A stretch of 64,000 nucleotides of DNA, from the NCBI GenBank assembly GCA_030158485.1, contig JAOASS010000006.1, positions 151,312 through 215,311 on the forward strand, written 5' to 3'. Under the pieces are notes generated by a model, which had not been told where the DNA came from, searched no databases, and was given only the letters and a program-made list of their open reading frames with translations. The position numbers and the translations under genes were made by a program. This stretch comes from Pseudobdellovibrionaceae bacterium (lineage in GTDB: Bacteria; Bdellovibrionota; Bdellovibrionia; Bdellovibrionales; Bdellovibrionaceae). Shown here in pieces: positions 25,283 to 35,731 of this stretch (positions are counted from its first letter, which is position 1; each line of letters starts with the position of its first letter).

Positions 25283-26452
25283 TTAGCCTCTTTCGCTTAA
25301 AGGTTTAACGGATCTTTGAGTTGCGCCAACATATTCACTGAGTGGGCGGATAATACGATTGCTTGCCGCTTGTTCCATAATGTGAGCACTCCAGCCAGTT
25401 GTTCTTGCCATGACAAAGATAGGAGTAAAGAAATCAATTTCAAATCCCATCATGTAGTAAGCAGGGCCCGCTGGAAAATCTAAATTTGGATAGATTTTTT
25501 TCTTTTCAGCCATCACTTTTTCTAGGGATTCGTACATTTGCATCCATTTTTTATTGCCAGATAGATCTGCCATTTTGAGTGCATATTTTTTCATTGTTGG
25601 AACTCGGGAGTCACCGGATTTGTAAACGCGATGACCAAAACCCATCACTTTTCTTTTTTTAGCTAATGCATCTAGCATCCACTGTTCTGCTTTTAAAGGG
25701 TCAGCAATTTCGATCATCATGTGCATGACCATTTCATTTGCTCCGCCATGAAGTGGGCCTTTGAGTGCCCCAATACCTGCAACTGTCGCGGAATAAATAT
25801 CGCTTTCAGTGCTCGTTACAACTCGAGTTGTAAATGTTGAAGCATTAAAACTATGTTCTGCGTACAGAATTAAACTGACATCAAAAGCTTTAACCACTTG
25901 GGCATCTGGAACTTTTCCAAAGCACATATGGAAAAAATTTTCCGCTAATGTCATGTCTTTTCGAGGCGCAATAAAATCAAGTCCTTTTTTAAATCGATAG
26001 TCAGCCGCTACCATTGTAGGAATTTTAGCCAGAAGGCGGATAGCTTTATCGTAGTTTGTGGCAGGGGTAGCATCCCAAATTCTTTCATCTTCGCACCCCA
26101 AGAAGCTAACTGCTGTCCGAATTGAATCCATCGGATGACACTTTTTAGGGAGTGCTTTGATGACTCCTAAATTATCTTTTGAAATATCGCGGTAGCTTCT
26201 TTCAAGTCCTTCAAATTCAGATAATTGAGTGCGATTAGGAAGTTCGCCTTTGTACATCAGGTAAGCCACTTCTTCAAAGCGGCAATTTTCAGCCAAATCC
26301 TGAACGGGATAGCCGCGGTAAATTAAAGAATTTGTATCAGGATTTACTTTTGAAACTGAAGAAGTATCGATGACTGAACCTTCAAGTCCTTTTTTTGTGT
26401 TCACTTTTTCTGGTTCAGCAACATAATCTGGATTGATGTATTCTTGAGTCAT
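25283..26452 (-). CDS. prpC: 2-methylcitrate synthase / citrate synthase
   Basis: A 389-residue type II-like short citrate synthase. The active-site His blocks LKGPLHGGANEMVM and GFGHRVYKSGDSR and the catalytic Asp region (LDFPAGPAYYMMGFEIDFFTPIF) are present. It condenses propionyl-CoA with oxaloacetate; such enzymes often also use acetyl-CoA, so it could double as a citrate synthase. The assignment as PrpC rests on its place after prpD and prpB. Start ATG 26452 after AAAGGGA. Confidence 0.92.
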   Translation of the reverse strand: MTQEYINPDYVAEPEKVNTKKGLEGSVIDTSSVSKVNPDTNSLIYRGYPVQDLAENCRFEEVAYLMYKGELPNRTQLSEFEGLERSYRDISKDNLGVIKALPKKCHPMDSIRTAVSFLGCEDERIWDATPATNYDKAIRLLAKIPTMVAADYRFKKGLDFIAPRKDMTLAENFFHMCFGKVPDAQVVKAFDVSLILYAEHSFNASTFTTRVVTSTESDIYSATVAGIGALKGPLHGGANEMVMHMMIEIADPLKAEQWMLDALAKKRKVMGFGHRVYKSGDSRVPTMKKYALKMADLSGNKKWMQMYESLEKVMAEKKKIYPNLDFPAGPAYYMMGFEIDFFTPIFVMARTTGWSAHIMEQAASNRIIRPLSEYVGATQRSVKPLSERG

Positions 26453-26476
26453 TTAAATCCCTTTCGTGAAAAATGT

Positions 26477-27376
26477 TTATTTCAATTTGAAATTATAAAT
26501 ATTTTGATCAAATTCATTGTATCGAGCGTAGTCTGTCAGATCGTAAAGTTCTTGACGAGTCTGCATGTCTTTAACAGCGTTTTGTTGTGTCCCGTCATGC
26601 AGAATCGTATTCAGACCTTGTTCGGCGGCTTTCATGGCAAGTCTTAAAAGCGTGACGGGGTAGATTACAATATTATATCCGACGTTTTCTAGTTGTTGAG
26701 TTGTGAGAAGTTTTGATTTTCCAAATTCCGTCATATTCGCAAGAAGTGGAGCTTTCACGGCTTTTCTGAAAATTTCAAATTCTTTTTCATCAGCTAAAGC
26801 TTCTGTAAAAATCACATCAGCACCGGCGTCGACATAGGCTTTAGATCTTTCAATTGCCTTTTCCAAACCTTCCGAAGCGCGAGCGTCTGTGCGGGCAATG
26901 ATCACAAAATTAGGATCAACTTTGCGGGCCTGATCAGCTGCTTTTATTTTTTGAATCATATCAGCAGTCGAAACTAAATTTTTACCATCTAAATGGCCAC
27001 AACGTTTTGGATTTTCTTGATCTTCTAAGTGGCAGCCCGTCAGTCCTAATTCAATCAACTCATGAATTGTGCGAGCCGCATTCATTGCGACACCAAACCC
27101 CGTATCAGCATCTATTATAGAGGGTAAATTTGTAACACGCGCAATTTGTCGGCCCCGTTGTCCAACTTCTGTCAGGGTTGTTAATCCGACATCGGGATAA
27201 CCCAGATCATTTGAAAGCACAGAACCTGAAATGTAAACTCCTTCGAATCCTTTTTTTTCAATCAGCATCGCTGATAAAGGATTAAATGCGCCAGGAAATC
27301 GAAGAAGTTTTCCGGACTTCAATTTTTCTCTTAAATTTTGACGCTTTTGAAAAGGATTTGCATTTTGAAATAACAT
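26477..27376 (-). CDS. prpB: 2-methylisocitrate lyase
   Basis: A 299-residue member of the isocitrate lyase/PEP mutase family that cleaves 2-methylisocitrate to pyruvate and succinate. The catalytic loop ENPKRCGHLDGK with its Cys (KRCGH) and the Mg-binding DADTGFG are intact. It overlaps the prpD stop by one base (TAATG), showing translational coupling, and is followed by prpC after a short gap. Confidence 0.95.
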   Translation of the reverse strand: MLFQNANPFQKRQNLREKLKSGKLLRFPGAFNPLSAMLIEKKGFEGVYISGSVLSNDLGYPDVGLTTLTEVGQRGRQIARVTNLPSIIDADTGFGVAMNAARTIHELIELGLTGCHLEDQENPKRCGHLDGKNLVSTADMIQKIKAADQARKVDPNFVIIARTDARASEGLEKAIERSKAYVDAGADVIFTEALADEKEFEIFRKAVKAPLLANMTEFGKSKLLTTQQLENVGYNIVIYPVTLLRLAMKAAEQGLNTILHDGTQQNAVKDMQTRQELYDLTDYARYNEFDQNIYNFKLK

Positions 27377-28884
27377 TAGAAAATTCCTTTATCGTCTCGT
27401 TTGTTATTTGCTAGCTTATCGACAGGAATTTGGACGTTGAGTTGCTTTACTTGATCCGCGGAGAGTGTGGGTAAAGATTCAACTAAATGAATGAAGCGAT
27501 CACGCTCAGTCTTTGTTATAATTTCAGAAGTGAGAGTGTCAAATTTTCGAATATAGTCAGCCCGCTTAAAAGGTTTTGCGCCAGCAGGGTGGGCATTGGC
27601 TACGCCCAACTCGTCAATAATTTTTTCACCATTATTTAAAGTAATTTCCACGCGACCACCGAACATTTTTTTGTTTGGATCCATATCATGGTAAGCTTCA
27701 GTCCATTTGGGATCTTCAACGGTTCTTATTTTATGCCACAATTTAACAGTGTCTGGCCGCTGGGCCCGCGCTGGTTCATAAGAGTGAACGTGGTGCCATT
27801 TTCCATCTTGCAGAGCAATTGCAAAAATATACATGATAGAATGATCCAAAGTTTCACGAGATGCAGTCGGATCCATTTTTTGAGGATCGCCAGCCCCAGT
27901 GCCTATGACATAATGAGTATGATGAGAAGTGTGGATCAGAACATCTTTGATATCATCCCAATTTTTAATTTTAGATCCCATGCGAAAGGCTAAATCAATC
28001 AGAGCTTGGGACTGATATTCAGCAGAGTGTTCCTTAGTATAGGTTTCAAGAATGGCTCGTTTTTCTTCTCCTTTTTCTGGAAGTGGAACAGAATATTTCC
28101 CGTCTTTTCCATCCAACATGTAAGCAATTACCGAATCTTCACCTTCGTAAATAGGAGACGGAGCACCTTCTCCGCGCATAATTCGATCAACAGCTTCAAC
28201 AGCTAACTTCCCAGCGTGAGCAGGGGCATAAGCTTTCCAAGAAGAGATTTCCCCTTTACGCGACTGACGAGTCGAAAAAGAAACATGAACAGCTTGCTGA
28301 ATCGCTTGATAAATTTGTTCTGTCGAAAGTCCCAATAAGGTCCCAATTCCTGCAGCCTGAGCTGGGCAAAGGTGGGCAATGTGATCTTTTTTGTGTTTAT
28401 GAAGACAAATTGCTTTAACTAGATTCACATGCAGTTCGTAGCCTACGACAAGGCCTTTTAAAAGTTCTGCGCCCGTTTTATTTTTTTGTTGAGCAACTGC
28501 TAATATGGGAGGAATGTTATCACCTGGATGAGAATAATCAGCAGCTAAGAAAGTATCGTGATAATCGAGCTCCCGAACGGCTGTGCCATTAGCCCATGCG
28601 GCCCATTCACAGGAAAATGTTTGATCATTTGGCATTCCAAAAACTGTTGCGCCGCCGTTACGTGGGTGAGCAATAGCCATTGATCGCGCAGAAGCAACGG
28701 GTCTTCTGTTGGCTGCCGCGATCGCAACGGAAGCGTTATCGATAATACGATTGATGACCATATCGATCACTTCATCTGAAATTTTTGTTGTATCAGTTGC
28801 AACTTCGGCCATTTTCCAAGCCAATTGGTCTTTTCGATCGAGTTTTTCTTTTGATGGGTAAACGCGAACTTGATGTAAACGCAT
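27376..28884 (-). CDS. prpD: 2-methylcitrate dehydratase (MmgE/PrpD family)
   Basis: A 502-residue PrpD-type dehydratase, the first gene of the methylcitrate cycle operon, turning 2-methylcitrate into 2-methyl-cis-aconitate. Family blocks include [20 protein letters not shown] near residue 108 (the conserved D..HPSD-like segment), [11 protein letters not shown] and [14 protein letters not shown]. It starts at ATG 28884 with a strong GGAGGA site. No separate aconitase or PrpF is seen here. A palindrome 83 bases upstream may be an operator. Confidence 0.94.
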   Translation of the reverse strand: MRLHQVRVYPSKEKLDRKDQLAWKMAEVATDTTKISDEVIDMVINRIIDNASVAIAAANRRPVASARSMAIAHPRNGGATVFGMPNDQTFSCEWAAWANGTAVRELDYHDTFLAADYSHPGDNIPPILAVAQQKNKTGAELLKGLVVGYELHVNLVKAICLHKHKKDHIAHLCPAQAAGIGTLLGLSTEQIYQAIQQAVHVSFSTRQSRKGEISSWKAYAPAHAGKLAVEAVDRIMRGEGAPSPIYEGEDSVIAYMLDGKDGKYSVPLPEKGEEKRAILETYTKEHSAEYQSQALIDLAFRMGSKIKNWDDIKDVLIHTSHHTHYVIGTGAGDPQKMDPTASRETLDHSIMYIFAIALQDGKWHHVHSYEPARAQRPDTVKLWHKIRTVEDPKWTEAYHDMDPNKKMFGGRVEITLNNGEKIIDELGVANAHPAGAKPFKRADYIRKFDTLTSEIITKTERDRFIHLVESLPTLSADQVKQLNVQIPVDKLANNKRDDKGIF

Positions 28885-28966
28885 GGGTCCTCCGGATTGT
28901 CGAGAAGAATCGATTTTTTAGGAGACCTGAAGCTAACTTAGAAGAGTAGGAAAGACAAATATTTCA

Positions 28967-28985
28967 CAATTCTCTAGAGGAATTG
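28967..28985. promoter_or_regulatory. Inverted repeat upstream of the prp operon
   Basis: CAATTC and GAATTG enclose TCTAGAG, a near-perfect dyad about 83 bases before the prpD start. No T-run on either side makes a terminator unlikely. It is a candidate operator; no cognate regulator gene lies in the window. Confidence 0.35.
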
Positions 28986-29012
28986 GCGCTCAGTGCTAAG
29001 GTGTCAAAAGTT

Positions 29013-31772
29013 TTAAAATGAGCCAAACGATAAATGAAAGACAGAAGGTAATTCATTTTCATAGAGTCGACCTAGCTTCCAGCCGACTTCTAGGTTAAGT
29101 GGGCCTACAGGCGTGTTAATCAGGATTCCGAGTCCTGCGGCGTGCCGATAGCCAAAACCCAACTCAAGCCCGTCGACGCGCACTTCACCGCCATCATAGA
29201 AAACAGTACCATCTACGATTCCCCAGATAGGATAGCTAAATGTTGAACGTAAAAGTGACATTTGTGTTTGACGGCTCATTTTATTGTCTAGCATCGAATT
29301 CAATAAGTTAGTGTCAGGAAAAGCTTCACGCGTGGGATCAAAACCTCGAATCGTAGACGGGCCTCCTAAATAAAAGCCTTTTTTATCATAGGGAACTCCG
29401 CCATCACTTCGGGTATTAATATTTTGTAAATAACCAAAACGTAAACCATTAGCCCAAGTCATGCGATCTTTATAAAAACTTTTGTAATGAGTGAATGAAG
29501 CAGAGCTTCGTAAGTAAGTGATCGTTTTTGTACTTCCTAGCCAAGGAGCACCGTACTCAACATTAAATCGAGACTGATTTCCAGTTCGTGGGCGGACTAA
29601 ATTGTCTCGGTAATCGAAATCAAGAGTAACTCCTGTAGCAGCGATTTCGAGCTGTTCTTTGTTTCGATCACCTTCAATATTAAAGTCTTCGGAACTAGCT
29701 CGTGAGTAGACATCCCAAACACCCGTTATGTGGGATGTAAAATCTTTTTCAACTGACCAAGTTTGTTGAACGGTTACTGTGGCCCTTTTGTTTTCAAAAT
29801 CAGTAATGGTATTTGAGCGCGTTAAATTAAATCGACCTTTGTAGCGAGTATCAAATAAAAAAGGTTCAAGATATCCTAATGTAAAACGATTTTCTAAATA
29901 CTCGAGGTCTGCAAGATTGTAACTCGCGTCTGTTCTAAATGAAAGCCCTCTGCCGGTACCCCAGAGATTGCGATATCCAACACCTAAGTAACCACGAAGA
30001 GTCAGTTCACGTTCATTCGTCAGGCCGGCCCCCATTTGAAAAAGACCCGGCTCTGCTTCAGTGACACGAATCAGAACTGTTCGTTGTGAAACTTCAGTTT
30101 TATCTTCGACTGTGCGAATATCAACAGATGAAAAATATCCTGTTCGTTGTAATCTTGAAATCGATTCTTCAATTTTTGTAGGAGTTAAAAAATCACCTTC
30201 TTTAAAGTCAATTTCAAATCGAACAACAAACTCTTTCGTTGCTCTGAGCCCTTCAATGACAATTGATTGAACGCGAACTTGAGGGCCCTCTAAAAGATGG
30301 TAGAATAAAGTCGCTTGAGAATTATCCTCATTATATCGAACAAGGTCTTGTTTTTCATTCAAAACAAGCATTTCAAGATATCCGTTTTCTTTGTATAAAT
30401 ATTTTAAATCTTTAATTGATTTTTCAATTTTTGATAGCTGAAGGGGTTCTCCAGTTTTAAGTCCTACCGTTTTTTCAAGTATTGATTTGTCAAAAGCTTG
30501 AGCATTTTTAAATTCCACTGACTTGACTGTTGTTTGTCGTCCTTCATCTAGATTGATTGAAATATTCACTTGATCTTTATCCATATTGTAAATCACGCGG
30601 GAAGAAATAACCTGAGCCAATAAGTAGCCTTCGTTCTGCAATTCTTGCGCTAAAAATGCGACGGCTTTATCCAAATCTTCTTTGATGTACAGACGTCTCT
30701 GAAGGCCATCGGATGCATTTTTGAAAAGTAATTTTTCATAGTAATCAACTTTTCTTGAGTATCGTCCTTGTAAAACAAACTTATCAATATTCACAACTTT
30801 TGATTCTTTGACGACGAAGGTCACGAGTTGTTTATTCTTTTCTGGGATCAATGTTTCGACTGTCGAGATTTCAACTCGAGCGTAACCTTTTTGATGATAA
30901 TAGCTTCGAAGTCGATTTGTGAGTTCAGGTAATAAATTATTTCCAGCGGTGGGCTTTGAATCCAGTTCCAGAGTATCATCAAGACTCAGAAGAGAAGAAA
31001 TCTGTGATGAGCCTTCAATTCTAAATTCAAATTCATTTGCATTTTGGATTTGATAATCAACGTAAGCAAATCTTTGATCAGAAGAAAGGCTTACAGTAGG
31101 AGCAGGAAAAGTAGCCTGAAAAGCTTTTTTGGAAACTAAAAAGCTTTCAATCTCTTCTTGCAAGTCCTTCAATTTATCTTGTGTTAAAATATCATTCTTG
31201 TAACCTTTGAGCGTATTTTGAATTGGGTAGGATAAAGACTCATTATCAATTTTTATATTAATTTTTCTAATTCTTGCGGGTTGGCCAGGGCGAACAATAA
31301 TATTAAGATCGACTTTCCTTTGGGAATTAATTGGAAATTCAATATCAACTTCGGCATTTAAATAGCCCATTGTCTTGTATGTCTCTTGCAGACTCTGACC
31401 TTGCTTAATGAGCTTATCAGGATCAAAGACGTCACCTTCTTGCGCTGTTATAATTCTTCGGGCTTCAGATAAGTTCATTCCTTTAAGTCCACTAAACTCA
31501 ACTTTATGAATTCGAATTCTTTTTGATATTTGGATTTGCACATTGCGATCTGAAATCAGGACGGCGCGTACTGGATCGTATTGAGAACTTAAATAGACTA
31601 ATTTAACCAAGTCATCCAACTCACTTCCTGACATTTGTTCAAGGCTTAGATTTTTAACCGAAGCTTCGATTGATTGTCGGATTTCTTGAGGAACAAGACT
31701 CAGATCAACTTGATACTTGGTGTTGGCTCGACATATTGATAAAAAAAGAGAAAAAAGAATCAAGAGCCTCAT
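29013..31772 (-). CDS. Omp85 protein (TamA-type context, six POTRA-like repeats)
   Basis: A 919-residue outer-membrane assembly protein. Signal peptide MRLLILFSLFLSICRA, then about six POTRA-like repeats (roughly residues 60-140, 140-230, 230-325, 325-420, 420-515, 515-585; each ends in a V..I.....-type strand such as VQSIVIEG), and a C-terminal 16-strand barrel of about 330 residues with the loop-6 motif STIRGF and a terminal Phe (FHLSFGSF). E. coli TamA has three POTRAs and BamA five. The overlap with tamB (ATGA) points to a TamA-like role in transporting proteins or lipids to the outer membrane, although the domain count is BamA-like. Confidence 0.88.
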   Translation of the reverse strand: MRLLILFSLFLSICRANTKYQVDLSLVPQEIRQSIEASVKNLSLEQMSGSELDDLVKLVYLSSQYDPVRAVLISDRNVQIQISKRIRIHKVEFSGLKGMNLSEARRIITAQEGDVFDPDKLIKQGQSLQETYKTMGYLNAEVDIEFPINSQRKVDLNIIVRPGQPARIRKINIKIDNESLSYPIQNTLKGYKNDILTQDKLKDLQEEIESFLVSKKAFQATFPAPTVSLSSDQRFAYVDYQIQNANEFEFRIEGSSQISSLLSLDDTLELDSKPTAGNNLLPELTNRLRSYYHQKGYARVEISTVETLIPEKNKQLVTFVVKESKVVNIDKFVLQGRYSRKVDYYEKLLFKNASDGLQRRLYIKEDLDKAVAFLAQELQNEGYLLAQVISSRVIYNMDKDQVNISINLDEGRQTTVKSVEFKNAQAFDKSILEKTVGLKTGEPLQLSKIEKSIKDLKYLYKENGYLEMLVLNEKQDLVRYNEDNSQATLFYHLLEGPQVRVQSIVIEGLRATKEFVVRFEIDFKEGDFLTPTKIEESISRLQRTGYFSSVDIRTVEDKTEVSQRTVLIRVTEAEPGLFQMGAGLTNERELTLRGYLGVGYRNLWGTGRGLSFRTDASYNLADLEYLENRFTLGYLEPFLFDTRYKGRFNLTRSNTITDFENKRATVTVQQTWSVEKDFTSHITGVWDVYSRASSEDFNIEGDRNKEQLEIAATGVTLDFDYRDNLVRPRTGNQSRFNVEYGAPWLGSTKTITYLRSSASFTHYKSFYKDRMTWANGLRFGYLQNINTRSDGGVPYDKKGFYLGGPSTIRGFDPTREAFPDTNLLNSMLDNKMSRQTQMSLLRSTFSYPIWGIVDGTVFYDGGEVRVDGLELGFGYRHAAGLGILINTPVGPLNLEVGWKLGRLYENELPSVFHLSFGSF

Positions 31773-34700
31773 CTAAATTCCCTCTTAAATTCGAGGTCAA
31801 GACCTAGAATGCTGGGGGTTTCTCGATTTTCGATACCGGTATTCGTTTGCTCGAACTTTTTCGTTTCATAGCTACCGTTGATCGATAAATGATCATTTAG
31901 ATTGTACTGCAATCGACCTTCGGGTGTTTTTTGATCCCCTGTTACGGGAAATGCGACAGTTGCATTTGTTTTTTTATTTATTTTTCGACTGATTGTAAAT
32001 TTGGGCACGCTAATGTTTCGAGTGGTATCAAATGAGTTTGAAAGCTGAACGTTGAAACCCGTGGCGGATTGAACTTTTTGCGTCAATCCTGTGCTTTGAA
32101 AAGCGGCGGCGAAAACTTCATTCGCAGTTTGACTTTGTTGTTTTTTTGAATCGACAGTGGCCAATTTTGTCGAGGTGACTCCCAGCGCGAGCAAAGAGAT
32201 AATATCATTTTCAGCGAGTGGTGGTTGGCTTGATAGTCTGACTGATGGATCTTGCGCAGTTCCTTGAACTAAAAGTGAGATGTCATACTCTTCAATTCGA
32301 GTTTGGGCAGATATAAAAAGTTGAGGATCGATTTCAGTGGGATTTTCGAAAAGAATTGAAGCGGATTGTATCTCGAAGGGCTTATCTTTAAAAAACAGCC
32401 GACTGCCTTTCAGGCCTGTTAATTGGCCACTTAAAACGGGTAGACTTGGGTTGCCTTTGAGTCCCAGCTGGCCGGTTGCTTGTGCTTCAAGAAGAGAATT
32501 TTTAATCTGAATGGGTTTTTCAAAAATAAGTTGTAAATCAAGATTGAGAGGATCCATCGCTGTTTCTTTGATCGTTTGTGGCAAATAGTAATTTTGCTTG
32601 ACCTCTTTTGCAAATTTTCCTCCGCTGAATTCCATTTCAAAGTTTGTTGAAGCGATTCGATAGGTACCAGCTAGAGTAAAAGGCAGTTGGTTACCAGAAA
32701 ATGTCAAATCTGCATCGCCTCGAGTTCTCACTTTATCAGGTAAATTAAGTGAGATATCTCGTGCTTTGATTCGAAGAAGGATAGGGAGATCATTTTGATT
32801 TCGAATCTGTAAGCTTCCTTCCCCGTTGAGCTCACCACCTCCGAGCGAACCTTTGATCTCATTAAAAAGAATTCGAGACTGTGAAAAAGTAGTATCAATT
32901 TTCATTTTTTCGAAAGGATGTGGAAAATTTTTAATTCTAAAGTAACCGTTATTAATTTTCATGGAGCCAATTAATTGGGGCTGATTCCAACTTCCAGCGA
33001 CGGATGACCTGATTTGGATAGCTCCACTAATTTCTTCAAATAGCGGAATAAAAAGTTGGGCGAGTTTTAAATCAGAGTCCGCTGTAATTTGTAGATTCAA
33101 TGAATGAGGTTTAATATTTTCCCCAGTGACCTCGACTTTGCCCTTTGAACTATTGAGAACAAAATGTTGAATATTATAAACACCGTCTGACACGGTAACA
33201 GATAACGGTTGGCTATTTTGTAATGTTAAATCTTGTTTTGTAAGTGAAAAGTTTTGAACTTTTATGGATCCAGATAGGCGATCAGCTTGCCCATTCGTTG
33301 AAGTGATATCAATATCACTTGTTAAGTTTCCGGACGTATCTTGTTTCAGTGATCCCGCATTAATCAGTGAAAACCATGGGGTGTAATCCCAGCTCTGTGT
33401 TTTCATTCTAAAGCGAAATGGTTTTCCATTATCAGCTAAAGGGTAATCCAGAACTGTTTGAATTTGATTTCCTAAAAATAATCCTTCCGCATGTAAATTT
33501 TGATTTTCGATTCCGACTTTAAAGTTTGAATTCGGGACTTCGTTGTCATCCAGTAAAATATCAGTGAATTGACCATTGACCATCAGATTTGTATTTTTAA
33601 AATTTCCCGTTAGTTTCATCTGAGAATTTAATCGGCCATTGAGGGGCCATTTCATGATTGAAATAAAGTCACTTTCTTCAAGTAGATAATTTTGAAGTGA
33701 GGCTTCGATATTGAGTTCTTTTTGATTACTAACGGATCCTTGAACTGATAGTCGGGTTTGATTTCTTTTTGCTTCAACTTTTTTGAGTTCATAATGTCCA
33801 TCAGTGCTTTCAATTTGTACATCAAGATCTTTGAAAGATTCAGTTGCTAAAGTGAATTGGTTGAATTGAGCATTGAGTTTTGTGTTTAATTTCCAAAAAT
33901 CAAGTGGTCCATTAAATTCTGCGATACCTTTTCCATTTCCTTCAATGTGAACGGGAATCGGAATGGCTCTTTCAAGGGCTTTTTTAATATCTTGTAGCCT
34001 AGCTTTTGGAAATACTATTTGGCCTTTTATTTTTGACTCGATTAAGTTGATATCCATTTCAGTCGTGTATTCTGTTTGATCAATTACACCTTTTGCATTG
34101 GGTATAATAATGTGACCCTTATCATACAGAAGTGTCATTTCCGTATGACCTAGAAAAAAATCAGATATTTCATGATTTTTATTTTTCAAATTGAGCTTTA
34201 ATTGAGCGGCGTGACTATCGCCACTTGTTTGACCGGAAATTTGACTGACTCCTTTTAAGTTCAAACTGGCTAAGTTGTGAATTTCGTTCCAATTGAAAGT
34301 GGGACTTTTAAAATTGATATCAAATCCTTTTTTAAAATCGACAATACCATTGGTTTCGCCAGTTGATTGGCCTAATGACAGTTGGCTTTTGAAAATTATT
34401 TTTTCTGTATTAACTTGAACTTGGCCTTGTCCCGTTATTTTTTTTAAATTAAGAATTTCAAATGCTTGGCGTGATATTTCAGAGCGGATTGAAATTAATT
34501 CTGCTTGTGCCTGGAAATCGCAATCGAAGCTAAGGGGTTTGAGTTGTCCACGGCATGGAGCATTGCCTTTTAATTGCATATCAACTGGAATGTTTTTGAG
34601 GTTCAAAGATAAAAAAAGTTTTTGCAAATCAAGTTCACTGACTTCAAGCTTCATCGAAACGGGTAAGTTGTCTTGTAAACTGAGTTTAGTTTTTTCAATT

Positions 34701-35731
34701 TTAAGTTCTCCAGCAGGGTGTTGAACCTTCAAGCTCTCAAGGCTGATTTCTTGACCTTTAAGTGCACCTTGAACTTGCGCATCACCAATATTGAAGCTGT
34801 CGATTTTAACTTGTGATGTTTCAAGGTTGAAATCAGCATTTAAAATATCATTGAGTTGAGGTGACCAACTTCCTTGTGCTTTTAAATCTCCTGAAAAGTG
34901 GGGAATTTTTTTATTCGGAAATAATAATGTCAGATTGTTTCTAAGTTGATCTAAGTTAATGGAGGATGTCCAAAGTACTTGCGCGCGAGGACTCTTTTTT
35001 TCTTGAGATTTGAGTTCGCCGGAAAGTTGAAAAGTCATAGCTTCATTCAGAACGCTTAGTTTCTGAATACGGATTTTTTCAGGAGTGATAACAATATTAA
35101 ATTGGATTTCAGTTTTAATACGCTCTTTTTTATCCCAAGTCATAATTGCTTGAGGAACTGAAAGTTTAATTTGGAGTAGTTCTTTCAGCTGAAGTATTTG
35201 GAGATCTGTTGGATAGAAAGATAAAATCGCAGAATTTTTTTTGTCTCTTATCTTGAGATTTAAATTTTTTATTTTAAGTTGCTCAACTGGAATTTCTTGC
35301 AGCTGAGTCAGAAGGGGAGCCCAATCTAATCGAGATGGAAATTTAAAAGAACTTTTTGGCTGGTGATCATTTTGAAAACTGACTTCAAACTGGGGCGTTT
35401 CAATTTCAATCAGGGCTACTTTTAATCGACCAATCAAGAGACTAAAAATTTCAAGCCTGGCTTCTACGGTTTGGATTTGAATATCAGAAAAAGATTCTGA
35501 CAAAAGCCCTTTGGGCTTCAAAGTTACGGCTTCAGCTTGAAGCCCAGGGGGAAAGTAGAGAAGTTTAATTTTTTCAATATCAACTTCGAAAGGACCTTTT
35601 TCTTTTGAAATTTGTTGTATTTTTTCAGATGCGAGGTGAAGTATTTTTGGTGCTAAAAATTTCTGGAAGCTCCAAATAAAGAAAACAAATATTAAAGCCG
35701 GTGTGATTAGAATCCAGAATATTCGTTTCAA
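31769..35731 (-). CDS. tamB: TamB-like translocation/assembly protein
   Basis: A 1320-residue periplasm-spanning protein. One N-terminal membrane anchor (MKRIFWILITPALIFVFFIW), an AsmA-like start, then a long series of beta-strands forming the hydrophobic groove of bridge-like lipid transporters, and the DUF490 C-terminal domain with VQGTAQDPSVRLSSQPPLAE followed by NDIISLLALG. It is expected to work with the Omp85 partner encoded directly downstream (four-base overlap) in moving phospholipids or barrel proteins to the outer membrane. Confidence 0.9.
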   Translation of the reverse strand: MKRIFWILITPALIFVFFIWSFQKFLAPKILHLASEKIQQISKEKGPFEVDIEKIKLLYFPPGLQAEAVTLKPKGLLSESFSDIQIQTVEARLEIFSLLIGRLKVALIEIETPQFEVSFQNDHQPKSSFKFPSRLDWAPLLTQLQEIPVEQLKIKNLNLKIRDKKNSAILSFYPTDLQILQLKELLQIKLSVPQAIMTWDKKERIKTEIQFNIVITPEKIRIQKLSVLNEAMTFQLSGELKSQEKKSPRAQVLWTSSINLDQLRNNLTLLFPNKKIPHFSGDLKAQGSWSPQLNDILNADFNLETSQVKIDSFNIGDAQVQGALKGQEISLESLKVQHPAGELKIEKTKLSLQDNLPVSMKLEVSELDLQKLFLSLNLKNIPVDMQLKGNAPCRGQLKPLSFDCDFQAQAELISIRSEISRQAFEILNLKKITGQGQVQVNTEKIIFKSQLSLGQSTGETNGIVDFKKGFDINFKSPTFNWNEIHNLASLNLKGVSQISGQTSGDSHAAQLKLNLKNKNHEISDFFLGHTEMTLLYDKGHIIIPNAKGVIDQTEYTTEMDINLIESKIKGQIVFPKARLQDIKKALERAIPIPVHIEGNGKGIAEFNGPLDFWKLNTKLNAQFNQFTLATESFKDLDVQIESTDGHYELKKVEAKRNQTRLSVQGSVSNQKELNIEASLQNYLLEESDFISIMKWPLNGRLNSQMKLTGNFKNTNLMVNGQFTDILLDDNEVPNSNFKVGIENQNLHAEGLFLGNQIQTVLDYPLADNGKPFRFRMKTQSWDYTPWFSLINAGSLKQDTSGNLTSDIDITSTNGQADRLSGSIKVQNFSLTKQDLTLQNSQPLSVTVSDGVYNIQHFVLNSSKGKVEVTGENIKPHSLNLQITADSDLKLAQLFIPLFEEISGAIQIRSSVAGSWNQPQLIGSMKINNGYFRIKNFPHPFEKMKIDTTFSQSRILFNEIKGSLGGGELNGEGSLQIRNQNDLPILLRIKARDISLNLPDKVRTRGDADLTFSGNQLPFTLAGTYRIASTNFEMEFSGGKFAKEVKQNYYLPQTIKETAMDPLNLDLQLIFEKPIQIKNSLLEAQATGQLGLKGNPSLPVLSGQLTGLKGSRLFFKDKPFEIQSASILFENPTEIDPQLFISAQTRIEEYDISLLVQGTAQDPSVRLSSQPPLAENDIISLLALGVTSTKLATVDSKKQQSQTANEVFAAAFQSTGLTQKVQSATGFNVQLSNSFDTTRNISVPKFTISRKINKKTNATVAFPVTGDQKTPEGRLQYNLNDHLSINGSYETKKFEQTNTGIENRETPSILGLDLEFKREFR

